From: an uncultured Cellvibrio sp. | Lineage (GTDB): Bacteria > Pseudomonadota > Gammaproteobacteria > Pseudomonadales > Cellvibrionaceae | DNA: 33,415 nucleotides | Direction of reading: 5' to 3' | Assembly: GCA_903858205.1 (NCBI GenBank) | Contig: CAIOHY010000125.1 | Coordinates: 1-33,415 of the forward strand | In this document: in pieces, positions 24,952-33,369 of the stretch | Numbering within the stretch: the stretch's first letter is position 1 | Layout of the letters: every line of letters starts with the position of its first letter | Position numbers and translations under genes: made by a program | The notes under the pieces: generated by a model | What the model saw: only the letters and a program-made list of their open reading frames with translations | The model's database searches: none | Told to the model about the DNA's origin: nothing

Positions 24952-26958
24952 ATGGGTGTTTTCAGCCTTGTGCATGGGCGTGTCTGCTCGATTAGCCCGC
25001 GTATTCTGCTGGTGTTGGGCTTAGTGTGTGGCGTCGGTTTCTGGAGTGCGGGCGCGGGTGCAGCAAAGCCGGAATTCACCGTGGAAGAGGCGACTCTAGA
25101 GGAAATCCAAACTGCTTTACGCGCCAAAAAGGTGACCACAGTAGGGTTGGTTACCCTCTATTTGCACCGCATTAAGGCATACAACGGCCAATGTGTTGAC
25201 CAGCCTCAAGGGATTCTTGGTGCTGTCACCACCATTCCCAATGCAGGCCAACTGAATGCGCTATCGACGCTGAATCTGCGCCCGGCAACTCGCTCGGCGT
25301 GGGGGTTCGATGAACGCAAGGCGCGCTCCATGACCGACCTCAAGGACGATGATCCAACCCTGCTGGATGCACTCGAACAGGCGGCCGCGCAGGATCGCTA
25401 CCTGGCCAAAACCGGGAATTTGGTCGGGCCATTGCACGGAATGATTGTGGCAGTCAAAGACCAGTTCGATACCCGCGATATGCGCACCACCTCTGGCGCC
25501 GACGCCCAGTACGCCAATGATCGGCCACCCTCCGATTCGACCTTCGTTACCAAAATGACAGCGGCGGGCGCCATCATGCTGGCTAAGGCCAACATGGGTG
25601 AATATGCCAGCGGTGACCGCAGTAGTTTTGGGGGGGTGTTCTGTAATCCCTATGACACCGAGCGCAGTCCCGGTCGTTCCAGTGGTGGTTCGGCTTCAGC
25701 AGTGGCCGCCAATTTAGTCACTTGCGCGATCGGCGAAGAGTCCGGGCCATCCGTACGCAACCCCGCAAAAAACAACAATGTGGTCGGCTTAGCACCCACG
25801 CAAGAGCTAGTTAGTCGCGCTGGTATGATTCGTGCGTCAGCAATGAATGACCGGGTCGGTCCAGTGTGTCGCAATGTGCAGGATGTTGCAAAAATTTTGG
25901 ATGTTATTGCTGGCTACGATCCAAAAGACGAATTAACCGCATTTGCGGTGGATCGTTTACCAACACAGCCTTATCAGTCATTTACTACGGAACGCAGTCT
26001 TCGAGGAATTCGCATTGGTGTAGTGCGAGAGTTTATGAACCGGGAATTGTTTAGCAAGGCCGATGAAGAAAGCATCGCCATTGTAGAACGCGAGGTTAGT
26101 ATGCTTAAAAAATTAGGCGCGACCATTGTTGACCCAGGTGCAGGCGGAAACTTATTCCAAAGTTGCGTTGAAAAATTTGTACCGTCGGTTTACAGCGCTA
26201 TTTTTACCAAACAATTTCCTGCGCTTTTTCCTGTCGATGGAAAGGGTGCGCCAAGTGCCGACCATATACCTCTGTTGCTCAGCATCGCAGACGGTGACAG
26301 CGCATTTCCTGCAGGGCCCAGTATTCGCAATTTGAGTGAAGCACCCTCCGTAGGAGAAGGGCGTTATGTACTGGAGTCTTATCTTAAAGCGCGCGGTGAT
26401 GCCGCTATAAAATCGGTGGACGACTTAATCAAGAAGTCTACTTTTTTTACCGATATTCGTATTGGCTCAGGGTTTTCCGACAAAAAAGAAGGACTCTTAA
26501 CGAAATACAAAGATAAAACATTGGATCTGAGCACCCGCTTACAAACGCGCTTTGCGCTGCAACAAATTGTGATGCAATGCATGGCCCAGCAACAACTGGA
26601 TGCCGTGACTTATCCCACTGGAAATATTCCCGCTCCAAAATTAGGTGCGCCGGTTGAACCAAGTATTAATGGCCGCTCAGCGCTAGCCTGGACGTTGCTG
26701 GGCGCGAACGGTTTTCCAATTATTTCAGTTCCCGCTGGATTTACTACGCAGGTATATGACCGTGTTGTTGATACCAGTTCGCCTGACGGCACACGCATGG
26801 TTGGTCCTGTAGCGGCCGAATTGCCCGTCAATATTGATTTTCTAGGTAGACCTTTTTCTGAACCGGTTTTGTTTCGTATTGCAGCCGCGTACGAGGCAGC
26901 CAGTAAACATCGAAAGGCGCCGAACGGATTCGGTGAACCTCGTCAGGCACAGGATTAA
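24952..26958 (+). CDS. Exported large amidase-signature hydrolase (amidase 5)
   Basis: The protein is 668 aa from the ATG at 24952, with GGAGG four bases before the start region. The track's TTG at 24925 is less likely. The hydrophobic leader ILLVLGLVCGVGFWSAGAGAA is a signal peptide. The triad is Lys169 (VAVKDQFDT), cis-Ser243 (GRSSGGSASA) and nucleophile Ser267. The loop reads EESGPSVRNPA instead of DTGGSIRGPA. It shares with amidase 4 the NGxCVxxPQGILG insert, the matched Cys residues and blocks such as IAGYDPKDELTAF. GC content drops from about 60% in its first half to about 35-45% in the second, with the change near 25870. Substrate unknown. It is probably transcribed separately from the TonB operon, which starts 182 bp later. 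Confidence 0.93.
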   Translation: MGVFSLVHGRVCSISPRILLVLGLVCGVGFWSAGAGAAKPEFTVEEATLEEIQTALRAKKVTTVGLVTLYLHRIKAYNGQCVDQPQGILGAVTTIPNAGQLNALSTLNLRPATRSAWGFDERKARSMTDLKDDDPTLLDALEQAAAQDRYLAKTGNLVGPLHGMIVAVKDQFDTRDMRTTSGADAQYANDRPPSDSTFVTKMTAAGAIMLAKANMGEYASGDRSSFGGVFCNPYDTERSPGRSSGGSASAVAANLVTCAIGEESGPSVRNPAKNNNVVGLAPTQELVSRAGMIRASAMNDRVGPVCRNVQDVAKILDVIAGYDPKDELTAFAVDRLPTQPYQSFTTERSLRGIRIGVVREFMNRELFSKADEESIAIVEREVSMLKKLGATIVDPGAGGNLFQSCVEKFVPSVYSAIFTKQFPALFPVDGKGAPSADHIPLLLSIADGDSAFPAGPSIRNLSEAPSVGEGRYVLESYLKARGDAAIKSVDDLIKKSTFFTDIRIGSGFSDKKEGLLTKYKDKTLDLSTRLQTRFALQQIVMQCMAQQQLDAVTYPTGNIPAPKLGAPVEPSINGRSALAWTLLGANGFPIISVPAGFTTQVYDRVVDTSSPDGTRMVGPVAAELPVNIDFLGRPFSEPVLFRIAAAYEAASKHRKAPNGFGEPRQAQD

Positions 26959-27085
26959 ATTATTTTCCAGTTCACGTTGATTCGCAGTGTGAAGTTGTAG
27001 GGTACGAAAAAATTCTGACGTCTTAAATGTTGAAGACTGTTTTTTAAATAGCATTTTTTTCTGAATGGAATATGGCGATTGAAAT

Positions 27086-27095
27086 TAGTCGACTA
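27086..27095. promoter_or_regulatory. Perfect 10-bp palindrome upstream of the TonB operon
   Basis: TAGTCGACTA lies 45 bp before the first start codon of the TonB operon. With one bulge it extends to GAAA-TAGTCGACTA-TTTC. It could be a repressor site in the operon leader. No regulator was identified, and it may be chance. Confidence 0.28.
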
Positions 27096-27140
27096 TTTCG
27101 GAAGTAAAGATGTGGCCCCTGAGATGAGGAAAACTGAGAT

Positions 27141-27926
27141 ATGAACCAAAAACCTAAATGCGTAATTCGTTCAGTCATTATGGCTGCTTGCGCTAGTTCT
27201 GTACTTTTAGTGATGGCCCAAGGGGTTAGTGCAGCAGACGCTAATACTGTCAATGTTGCGGTTGCTGAACAGACTAAAACTGAACAGGCAGCCGTAGCGT
27301 CGCAGAAAAAAATTGTAGCGCTGGATGATGAGGCCAGTAACTCTGTTGCCAGTTATCGGCAGATGATTGCCGAAGCACAAAGTTTGAAAGGCTACAACGA
27401 GCAGATTGCTGCGCAGGTTGAATCACAGCAGGGTCAAATCATAGAAATGACCGGGCAGATCGAAACTATTGAAACCACGTCGCGCGAAGTATTGCCACTA
27501 ATGGACAAAATGCTTGACGCATTAGTGTCTTTTGTTGCTCTCGATGTGCCCTTTCTACCGGAGGAGCGCAAAAACCGTCTCGCGCAATTGCAGGCAATGA
27601 TGGCGCGCGCTGATGTTTCTACATCAGAAAAATATCGCCGTCTCGTTGAGGCTTACCAAATCGAAGTTGAATATGGTCGCACCATCGAGGTGTACCAAGG
27701 TAAGGTCGACGAAAAAACCGTTGAATTTTTGCGTAGCGGACGTGTGTCACTGATGTATCAATCTCGCGATGGAAAAGAAACGGGTTATTGGGATATCGAC
27801 GCCAAGAAATGGGTGATTGATAACTCCTACAGCGGCTACATGATTGAAGCGCTCAAAGTTGCTAAAAAGCAATCTGCTCCAAACTTTCTTGAGGTTGCCA
27901 TTAATTCTCCAAAGGAGGTTAAGTAA
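27141..27926 (+). CDS. DUF3450 periplasmic coiled-coil protein, first gene of TonB operon
   Basis: This 261-aa exported protein has a signal peptide (SVIMAACASSVLLVMAQGVSAAD) and a long Gln/Glu/Ala coiled coil (about 40-110). It then has the DUF3450 features VPFLPEERKNRLAQLQ, YRRLVEAYQIEVEYGRTIEVYQG and a beta-rich GRVSLMYQSRDGKETGYWD. DUF3450 proteins are regularly encoded at the head of TonB2-type operons with a large TolQ-like protein; their precise job is not established. The stop overlaps the next start (TAATG) and AAGGAGG at its 3' end serves the next gene, so coupling is tight. A palindrome lies in its leader. Confidence 0.9.
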   Translation: MNQKPKCVIRSVIMAACASSVLLVMAQGVSAADANTVNVAVAEQTKTEQAAVASQKKIVALDDEASNSVASYRQMIAEAQSLKGYNEQIAAQVESQQGQIIEMTGQIETIETTSREVLPLMDKMLDALVSFVALDVPFLPEERKNRLAQLQAMMARADVSTSEKYRRLVEAYQIEVEYGRTIEVYQGKVDEKTVEFLRSGRVSLMYQSRDGKETGYWDIDAKKWVIDNSYSGYMIEALKVAKKQSAPNFLEVAINSPKEVK

Positions 27927-29320
27927 TGAAAAATCTATATCTTTCAAAACTCATCGCGTTGGGTGTAATGACTTTCTCGCTCGGCGTCACTTCTGTACAG
28001 GCACAAACGCCAGCCAGTTTGGATGACCTGCTTGAGCAAACACGTAATGTTCGTGCGGCGGAAGCAAAAGTGAATGCTGAGCGGGAAGCGAAGTTTTTAG
28101 CAGAACGCGACAATCAGGTAAGCTTGATGAATCAAGCGCGTGCTGATTTAAATGAGCAACAACAACGCAGCGCGCAACTTACATCTACCTTCGACGCAAA
28201 TGAGAAAACGCTCACGGATCTCCAGGAACAGTTGGATGCGCGCGCGGGAAATCTGGGTGAAATGTTCGGTGTGGTGCGTCAAGTCGCAAACGATTTTTCA
28301 TCGGTAGTAACTAACTCAATGATCAGCGCCCAGTTTCCGGGGCGTGCTGCATTTACAACTGGCTTGGCGCAATCAAAAGCACTGCCGTCGATTAATGATC
28401 TCGAACGTTTCTGGTTTGAATTACAACGTGAAATGACCGAGACCGGAAAGGTTGTTAAATATAAAACAAAAATTATTACCGCTGAAGGCAATACCGAAGA
28501 CGGGGAAGTCGTTCGTGTCGGCCCCTTTACTGCCCTCTCGAATGGTAAGTACATGGCTTATCTACCTACCCAAGAACAACTTGCCGTTATGGCACGTCAA
28601 CCCGGTTCCAAATATGAAACTCCCGCTCGGGATTTCTCGGAAAGTGAAAGCGGTTATGCGAAAGGAATTATTGATCCTACGCGCGGCACACTCTTATCCA
28701 TTTATGCGCAGCGCCCAACATTGTGGGAGCGTGTCGAAACGGGCGAAGCGGTGGGCTATGTGATCATCGTTGTGGGTATTTTAGGGTTTGTTTTAGGCCT
28801 GTACCAACTGTTCTACTTGACGCTCGTGCGCAACAAAGTTCGCGATCAACTGAATTTCCTTACAGATCCGCAACCGACAAATCCGCTTGGCCGCGTCTTG
28901 GCAACATTCAAAGGTGCAGATACGGAGAAGTTGGAAATGTCCGCAGAAGTTGTCGAGCTGCGAATTTCCGAAGCGGTACTAAAAGAAATTCCGGCGCTGG
29001 AGCGTTATCAATCCCTGCTCAAACTCTGTGTGGCGGCAGGACCTTTACTGGGCTTGGTTGGTACGGTAGTGGGAATGATCATAACCTTCCAGGTTATTAC
29101 TGAATCGGGATCAAGTGATCCTAAGTTGATGGCTGCCGGTATCTCCGCTGCGATGATCGCTACGGTATTGGGTTTGGGAATCGCGATCCCGCTACTGTTT
29201 ATGAACGCATGGTTAGTTTCTCTATCCAAATCCGTCACCCAAGTCTTGGACGAGCAAAGCGCTGGCCTGTTGGCAGAACGTCTGGAGGCCCTGGAGGCAC
29301 AGGGGAAAAAATATGCTTGA
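27926..29320 (+). CDS. Large MotA/TolQ/ExbB proton-channel protein (TtpC-like)
   Basis: This 464-aa protein has a signal peptide (LIALGVMTFSLGVTSVQAQ), a periplasmic coiled-coil region (about 28-110), a further periplasmic domain to about 270, then the TolQ/ExbB membrane part. Helix 1 is AVGYVIIVVGILGFVLGLYQLFYL. The diagnostic block is LKLCVAAGPLLGLVGTVVGMIITF, followed by GISAAMIATVLGLGIAIPLLF. This N-terminally extended ExbB type matches TtpC of the Vibrio TonB2 systems, which works with ExbB2/ExbD2 and TonB2. It probably couples the proton gradient to TonB. It overlaps ExbB by 8 bp. Confidence 0.92.
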   Translation: MKNLYLSKLIALGVMTFSLGVTSVQAQTPASLDDLLEQTRNVRAAEAKVNAEREAKFLAERDNQVSLMNQARADLNEQQQRSAQLTSTFDANEKTLTDLQEQLDARAGNLGEMFGVVRQVANDFSSVVTNSMISAQFPGRAAFTTGLAQSKALPSINDLERFWFELQREMTETGKVVKYKTKIITAEGNTEDGEVVRVGPFTALSNGKYMAYLPTQEQLAVMARQPGSKYETPARDFSESESGYAKGIIDPTRGTLLSIYAQRPTLWERVETGEAVGYVIIVVGILGFVLGLYQLFYLTLVRNKVRDQLNFLTDPQPTNPLGRVLATFKGADTEKLEMSAEVVELRISEAVLKEIPALERYQSLLKLCVAAGPLLGLVGTVVGMIITFQVITESGSSDPKLMAAGISAAMIATVLGLGIAIPLLFMNAWLVSLSKSVTQVLDEQSAGLLAERLEALEAQGKKYA

Positions 29321-29837
29321 TCTAATCATGGCACCCTATTACTCGCTCGTGTCTATGCGTCAACTCGGTGGTCCGGTAGTCGATTATATATTCATCAGCT
29401 GCGTGATTATGTGGACCATCGTGTTAGAGCGTGTCTGGTACTTCAACAAAGTATTGCCGGAGTTGACCTCGACCAGTTTGGCAAAGTGGCATGCCCGCTC
29501 GCACAAAATGAGCTGGGCTTCACGCCAGATCAGAGCAGCGATGATCTCGCGGCTCAACTCCGGCATGAACCACAACTTACTGGTTTTAGGCGTGTTAGTT
29601 CCAATGTGCCCTCTCTTGGGTTTGGTGGGAACCGTGGTGGGGATGTTGAGCGTTTTCGACTCTATGGCGGCACTAGGTTCGGCAGATGCAAGGTCCATGG
29701 CGACGGGCGTTTCCGAAGCCATGATCTGCACCCTCACGGGGCTTTCTGTAAGTATGTCAGGATTGTATCCGGTGTATTTTTTCAGAAAAAAAGTATCCAG
29801 AGAGACCGAACGATTAGCTGATAAATTTTCATTTTAG
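29313..29837 (+). CDS. exbB: ExbB proton-channel subunit
   Basis: This 174-aa protein is of the short ExbB form found in TonB2 operons. It has an N-terminal helix (GPVVDYIFISCVIMWTIVLERVWYF) and the conserved pair of helices with VPMCPLLGLVGTVVGMLSVFD and MATGVSEAMICTLTGLSVSM. Together with ExbD it forms the proton-driven motor in the inner membrane. The start is an ATG overlapping the 3' end of the TtpC-like gene by 8 bp. The following gap of 64 bp is the largest inside the operon. Confidence 0.93.
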   Translation: MLDLIMAPYYSLVSMRQLGGPVVDYIFISCVIMWTIVLERVWYFNKVLPELTSTSLAKWHARSHKMSWASRQIRAAMISRLNSGMNHNLLVLGVLVPMCPLLGLVGTVVGMLSVFDSMAALGSADARSMATGVSEAMICTLTGLSVSMSGLYPVYFFRKKVSRETERLADKFSF

Positions 29838-29901
29838 CAGTGATGATATCCAGTAAATTTTATTCGCTATCAGTCGGTGCGAATACAGTGGGAGTTAGGG
29901 T

Positions 29902-30315
29902 ATGCGATTAAAAAGACGAATGTCTGCAACATCGGATGAAACCGGAATTGATCTGGCACCCATGCTCGATTTCGTTCTCAATCTCCTGATATTTTTCATT
30001 ATCACTGCTGTATTTGCCAAAGAAGTGGGGTTGACAGTGAGTCGCCCCAACTCTTCAGCAGCAACAGAGAAAAAAGAAGCAGGAAGTATCGTGATCGTTA
30101 TTGATGCTGCCGGAAAAATCCTTGTGGATAAAAAAGGCGTTGATGTGCGTGCGGTACGCGCAAGTATCGAACGGTTGCACGCGCAACGTCCTGATGACTC
30201 GGTGGTTGTGGTCGCTGAAAAAGGCGCGCAGACCGGCATATTAGTGCAGGTCATTGATCAGGTTCGTCAGGGCGGAATTCAAAATGTTTCTATAGCTGCA
30301 TCTGAGCGAGGTTAG
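29902..30315 (+). CDS. exbD: ExbD biopolymer transport protein, copy 1
   Basis: This 137-aa protein has one N-terminal helix (MLDFVLNLLIFFIITAVFAK) that carries the essential membrane Asp in GIDLAPMLDFVLN, and a periplasmic ExbD domain. IVIVIDAAGKILVDKKGVD and VVVVAEKGAQTGILVQVIDQVRQGGIQNVSIA are typical. It has GGGAG before the ATG. It is paired 5 bp upstream of a second ExbD of identical length; the two share the membrane block but diverge in the periplasmic domain, so they may form a hetero-dimer. Confidence 0.94.
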   Translation: MRLKRRMSATSDETGIDLAPMLDFVLNLLIFFIITAVFAKEVGLTVSRPNSSAATEKKEAGSIVIVIDAAGKILVDKKGVDVRAVRASIERLHAQRPDDSVVVVAEKGAQTGILVQVIDQVRQGGIQNVSIAASERG

Positions 30316-30320
30316 TTGAA

Positions 30321-30734
30321 ATGATCATAAAACGTCATAGTGAAGAGAGTGAAGAAACAGGCATAGATTTAGCGCCAATGCTCGACTTCGTGCTCAATCT
30401 ACTTATCTTTTTTATTATCACCACTTCGTTTGTCAAAGAATCCGGCATCTCAGTGAATAAACAATTAGCGATGACTGGCGAGAGCCAGGAGTCAGGGAAT
30501 ATTCTTATTGCCATACGCCCCAACGGTGACATCTGGATGGATAAACGACGAGTCGATATACGCGAAGTGCGTCCGTTAATTGAAAAGATGCACGTTGAAC
30601 GTGTAGAAGATACGGTAGTGATTATTGCTGACCGTGAATCACAAACTGACGTTCTCACAAAAGTGATGGATGCAGTTAAAGCCGGTGGAATTGCTGAAGT
30701 ATCAATTGCTACCTTATCTGGCGATGAGGGGTAA
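30321..30734 (+). CDS. exbD: ExbD biopolymer transport protein, copy 2
   Basis: This 137-aa paralogue of the preceding gene shares ETGIDLAPMLDFVLNLLIFF with the essential membrane Asp. Its periplasmic part, ILIAIRPNGDIWMDKRRVDI and VLTKVMDAVKAGGIAEVSIA, differs. The stop TAA overlaps the TonB start by one base. Two ExbDs per ExbB unit are common in this type of operon. Confidence 0.94.
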   Translation: MIIKRHSEESEETGIDLAPMLDFVLNLLIFFIITTSFVKESGISVNKQLAMTGESQESGNILIAIRPNGDIWMDKRRVDIREVRPLIEKMHVERVEDTVVIIADRESQTDVLTKVMDAVKAGGIAEVSIATLSGDEG

Positions 30735-31396
30735 TGATGATGAACAGCACTGTACCCGCTAAGAACGCCTGGCTCGCCAAAAGTGTTTCTATTCCGGCTG
30801 CCTTACTTGCACTTCTACTTACGCTAATCATGTTTGCCATGATGCACGCAATCATTACGGGTGTGCATGGCGGGCCCGAGGCAAAAGAGGCGTTGCCGAC
30901 GATTGATTTTGTGCGGTTGAAACGCGACTCAGAACCAGAATCCTTATCCAGAAAAAAACCGCCACCACCAGCACCACCGCCACCACCGCCAGCCAAAATG
31001 AAAGTGACTGCCGCTGCGGCGCCAATGGAAGGGTTGTCCGGCATGGAAATTCCCGATCTGAATCTCGATGCAAATCTTGGCGGGAGCGCGATGGGGGGAA
31101 CAAAAGCGATGTTTGATGGCGACATAATTCCTTTGCAATGTCCACCCGTTTCATATCCGAGTGATGCACGCAGAGCAGGGTTGTCCGGATGGGTACAAAT
31201 TGAATTTGTGGTGGGGCCCGATGGATCGGTGCGCAGCGCGAAAGCGGTCGATGCAAAACCACGCGGCGTATTTGAGGCTGCTGCAGTTGTCGCTGCACAA
31301 CGCTGTCGGTTTAAACCAAAAATGGTTGACGGAAAACCGGTTGAGCAACGTGGACGTAGAAAGTGGAACTTTGATTTAAGCAAGCCTGCGGGGTAA
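30734..31396 (+). CDS. tonB: TonB energy transducer
   Basis: This 220-aa protein has an N-terminal helix (SVSIPAALLALLLTLIMFAMMHAII), a Pro-rich spacer (KKPPPPAPPPPPPAKMK) and a C-terminal TonB domain: YPSDARRAGLSGWVQIEFVVGPDGSVRSAKAV followed by AAVVAAQRCRFKPKMVDGKPV. The spacer is shorter than in E. coli TonB, as in TonB2-type proteins. It transfers proton-motive energy to outer-membrane receptors. A Cys pair (LQCPPV and QRCRF) could form a disulfide, as in some TonB homologues. It is followed after 5 bp by the TPR gene. Confidence 0.94.
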   Translation: MMMNSTVPAKNAWLAKSVSIPAALLALLLTLIMFAMMHAIITGVHGGPEAKEALPTIDFVRLKRDSEPESLSRKKPPPPAPPPPPPAKMKVTAAAAPMEGLSGMEIPDLNLDANLGGSAMGGTKAMFDGDIIPLQCPPVSYPSDARRAGLSGWVQIEFVVGPDGSVRSAKAVDAKPRGVFEAAAVVAAQRCRFKPKMVDGKPVEQRGRRKWNFDLSKPAG

Positions 31397-31401
31397 ACAG
31401 C

Positions 31402-32667
31402 ATGAAAAAAAGTGAATCCAGACTCAGACGAAAAATGGTTGCACTATTCATTGTGCTCGGCATGAGCTTTATTCCTAACCTAACGCTTGCAGTCGAGTGT
31501 GGCAAAGAAGAGCCACAGGAGGGTGCAGAGTTAGGCGAGGATACTTATGGCACTGTGCAGACAGCGACTGAATTACTAGGCAAAGAAAAATATGCCGAAG
31601 CAATTGAGAAGCTCAGCAAGATTGCCGACAAGGGCTCTGATTATGAAAAAGCCTTAGTCAATTACAATCTCGGGTTGGCGTACAGTGCAAAAGAAGATTT
31701 CCCCGGTGCTACAGCAGCATTCGCAAAAGCACTGGTGACAGATTCATTGCCGCGTGCCAACCGTGAGCAGTTACGTTTCAACCTCGGTCAGCTTTATATT
31801 GTTACTGGGAAATATGATGAGGGCATCACAACGCTGATGAAGTACCTCGAAACAGCTTGCGGAACAATTCCCGCAGAAGCGCATATTTTTCTAGCCAATG
31901 CTCTGTCGGAACGTAAACGCTATACGGAAGCCCTGCCGCAAATTGATTTGGCAGTATCGAAAGCGAAAGAAATAAAAGAGCAGTGGCTACAAATGAAGTT
32001 AGCCATTAGTTACGAATTAAAGGATTATAAAACCTCGGCAGAATCCTTGGTGCAGCTCATCGTTAAGGTGCCAGGCAAGCCTGAATATTGGCGGCAACTG
32101 TCCAGCGTGCTCTACGAAATGAAAAATGAAACTGAGTCTTTAGCGGTTCTTGCGCTTGCTGAAGAACAAGGTTTTCTGGAAAAGCCTACTGAAATTAAAA
32201 ATCTCTACAGTGTGTACATGACGTTAGAGTCGCCATACAAGGCCGGCAAATTGTTAGAAGATGCAATGGCAAAAAATATTATGCCAGCAGACGAAACCAA
32301 TTTGAGTTCTCTATCCGATGCATGGATCAACGCCCGAGAAGTGGAAAAAGCTGAAACCACACTGAAAAAGTTGGCGTCCATGTCAGAGAAGGGGGATTAC
32401 TACTACAAGCTAGGTGCCATGTACGGTGATAATGAGCGATGGGAAGAATCCAGAGACATGATCAATAAAGCCTTGCAGAAAGGTGGATTGAAACGGCCAG
32501 GAGAAGTATGGATGCGCTTGGCGGTGGCGCAATACGGTTTGAAAGATAAGGTCGCCGCAATAGATGCGCTGCAAAAGGCCATTACTTTCGATGAGTCTCG
32601 TAAACAAGCCGACGAATGGCTGAGAGCCCTGACCGCGCAAGTCGCACTGGAAGAGGGAGAGTCGTAG
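31402..32667 (+). CDS. Exported TPR-repeat protein, last gene of TonB operon
   Basis: This 421-aa protein has a signal peptide (KMVALFIVLGMSFIPNLTLAVE) and repeated helical pairs of TPR type through its length, for example YEKALVNYNLGLAYSAKEDF, LRFNLGQLYIVTGKYDEGIT, YYYKLGAMYGDNERWEESRD and VWMRLAVAQYGLKDKVAAID. TPR proteins terminate many TonB2 operons and are thought to interact with the TonB complex in the periplasm; the precise partner here is unknown. The terminator at 32723 ends the operon. Confidence 0.9.
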   Translation: MKKSESRLRRKMVALFIVLGMSFIPNLTLAVECGKEEPQEGAELGEDTYGTVQTATELLGKEKYAEAIEKLSKIADKGSDYEKALVNYNLGLAYSAKEDFPGATAAFAKALVTDSLPRANREQLRFNLGQLYIVTGKYDEGITTLMKYLETACGTIPAEAHIFLANALSERKRYTEALPQIDLAVSKAKEIKEQWLQMKLAISYELKDYKTSAESLVQLIVKVPGKPEYWRQLSSVLYEMKNETESLAVLALAEEQGFLEKPTEIKNLYSVYMTLESPYKAGKLLEDAMAKNIMPADETNLSSLSDAWINAREVEKAETTLKKLASMSEKGDYYYKLGAMYGDNERWEESRDMINKALQKGGLKRPGEVWMRLAVAQYGLKDKVAAIDALQKAITFDESRKQADEWLRALTAQVALEEGES

Positions 32668-32722
32668 TAAATAATTGCTTGCAATTTCTGCAAGCAGTAA
32701 CACCATCAATGCGATAAAAAAT

Positions 32723-32757
32723 AACCCCGAGTCAGATTGCTGATCTCGGGGTTTTTT
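32723..32757 (+). terminator. Strong Rho-independent terminator of the TonB operon
   Basis: CCCCGAG-TCAG / CTGA-T-CTCGGGG forms an 11-bp stem with one bulged T and a 4-base loop (ATTG). TTTTTT follows directly and AA precedes it. It begins 56 bases after the TPR stop. Confidence 0.95.
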
Positions 32758-33259
32758 CTTTCTGACATGTGCTCTCGCTCTGTGTTGCCCGTCTATTATG
32801 TTTTGTTTATCGCACACTAAAAAATTTCTAGTAGTTGATTCGGAAATTGATCTTTTTCGTTAGTTTTTTTGCAATTAACTAACGTAATGGTGATATGTAT
32901 CTGTGTTGGTGCGTTTTCGCGACAATTTGTTTTCTTGTTGTGACGATAAAAATAAGATTCTATCTTTTCGTGCACTACTATGAGTTTTTGTGATTTTTTT
33001 CTGCATTAAAGTGGTTCAATTTTGGCGCTGTTCGCAGTGTTTTATTAAAGATCGTAAAAGTGAAAAAGTCGCTGACGTTAAGCATATTAATCAATGCTGA
33101 TCGATTTAATAAAGCGTTGAGTGAATTTTTGTAGGGGTAGAATTGTCATGGTAATCATTGCGTCTTCGCTGGAGGCCAATAGCTGCCGTAGCTAGTGCTA
33201 AAAATAATTGTTGTGTGGGGTTTAAAATTTAATTGAGATTTTTTTTAATTTTAAATTTT

Positions 33260-33358
33260 ATGAAAAACGTTTTAATTAAACTATTACCAATAATTTTTTA
33301 TTGCACCGATATTGGGATTTCTGCTGTAGCTGCACCAGAATGGACGTGCAAAAAATAG
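33260..33358 (+). CDS. Candidate short ORF with signal-peptide-like sequence, ends at TAG near window edge
   Basis: An ATG opens a 32-codon frame whose product, MKNVLIKLLPIIFYCTDIGI then SAVAAPEWTCKK, looks like a signal peptide with an AVA-A cleavage site. It ends at a TAG located inside the loop of a perfect A/T-rich inverted repeat (TGCAAAAAA / TTTTTTGCA, 33347-33369). After the TAG the same frame is open to the window end. No good Shine-Dalgarno is seen. It may be the 5' part of a broken exported-protein gene, a leader peptide, or chance in AT-rich DNA. Confidence 0.25.
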   Translation: MKNVLIKLLPIIFYCTDIGISAVAAPEWTCKK

Positions 33359-33369
33359 TTTTTTTTGCA
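33347..33369. repeat. Perfect A/T-rich inverted repeat around the TAG codon
   Basis: TGCAAAAAA and TTTTTTGCA, 9-bp arms, with a 5-base loop TAGTT. The stem is nearly all A-T pairs, so it is too weak to be a normal terminator. Confidence 0.7.

Noticed and set aside
4724-26958. Aryl acylamidase or Glu-tRNA(Gln) amidotransferase subunit A (gatA)
   Set aside because: All five amidases have signal peptides and lack gatB/gatC neighbours, so a tRNA-charging role is unlikely; no specific substrate can be read from the sequence.
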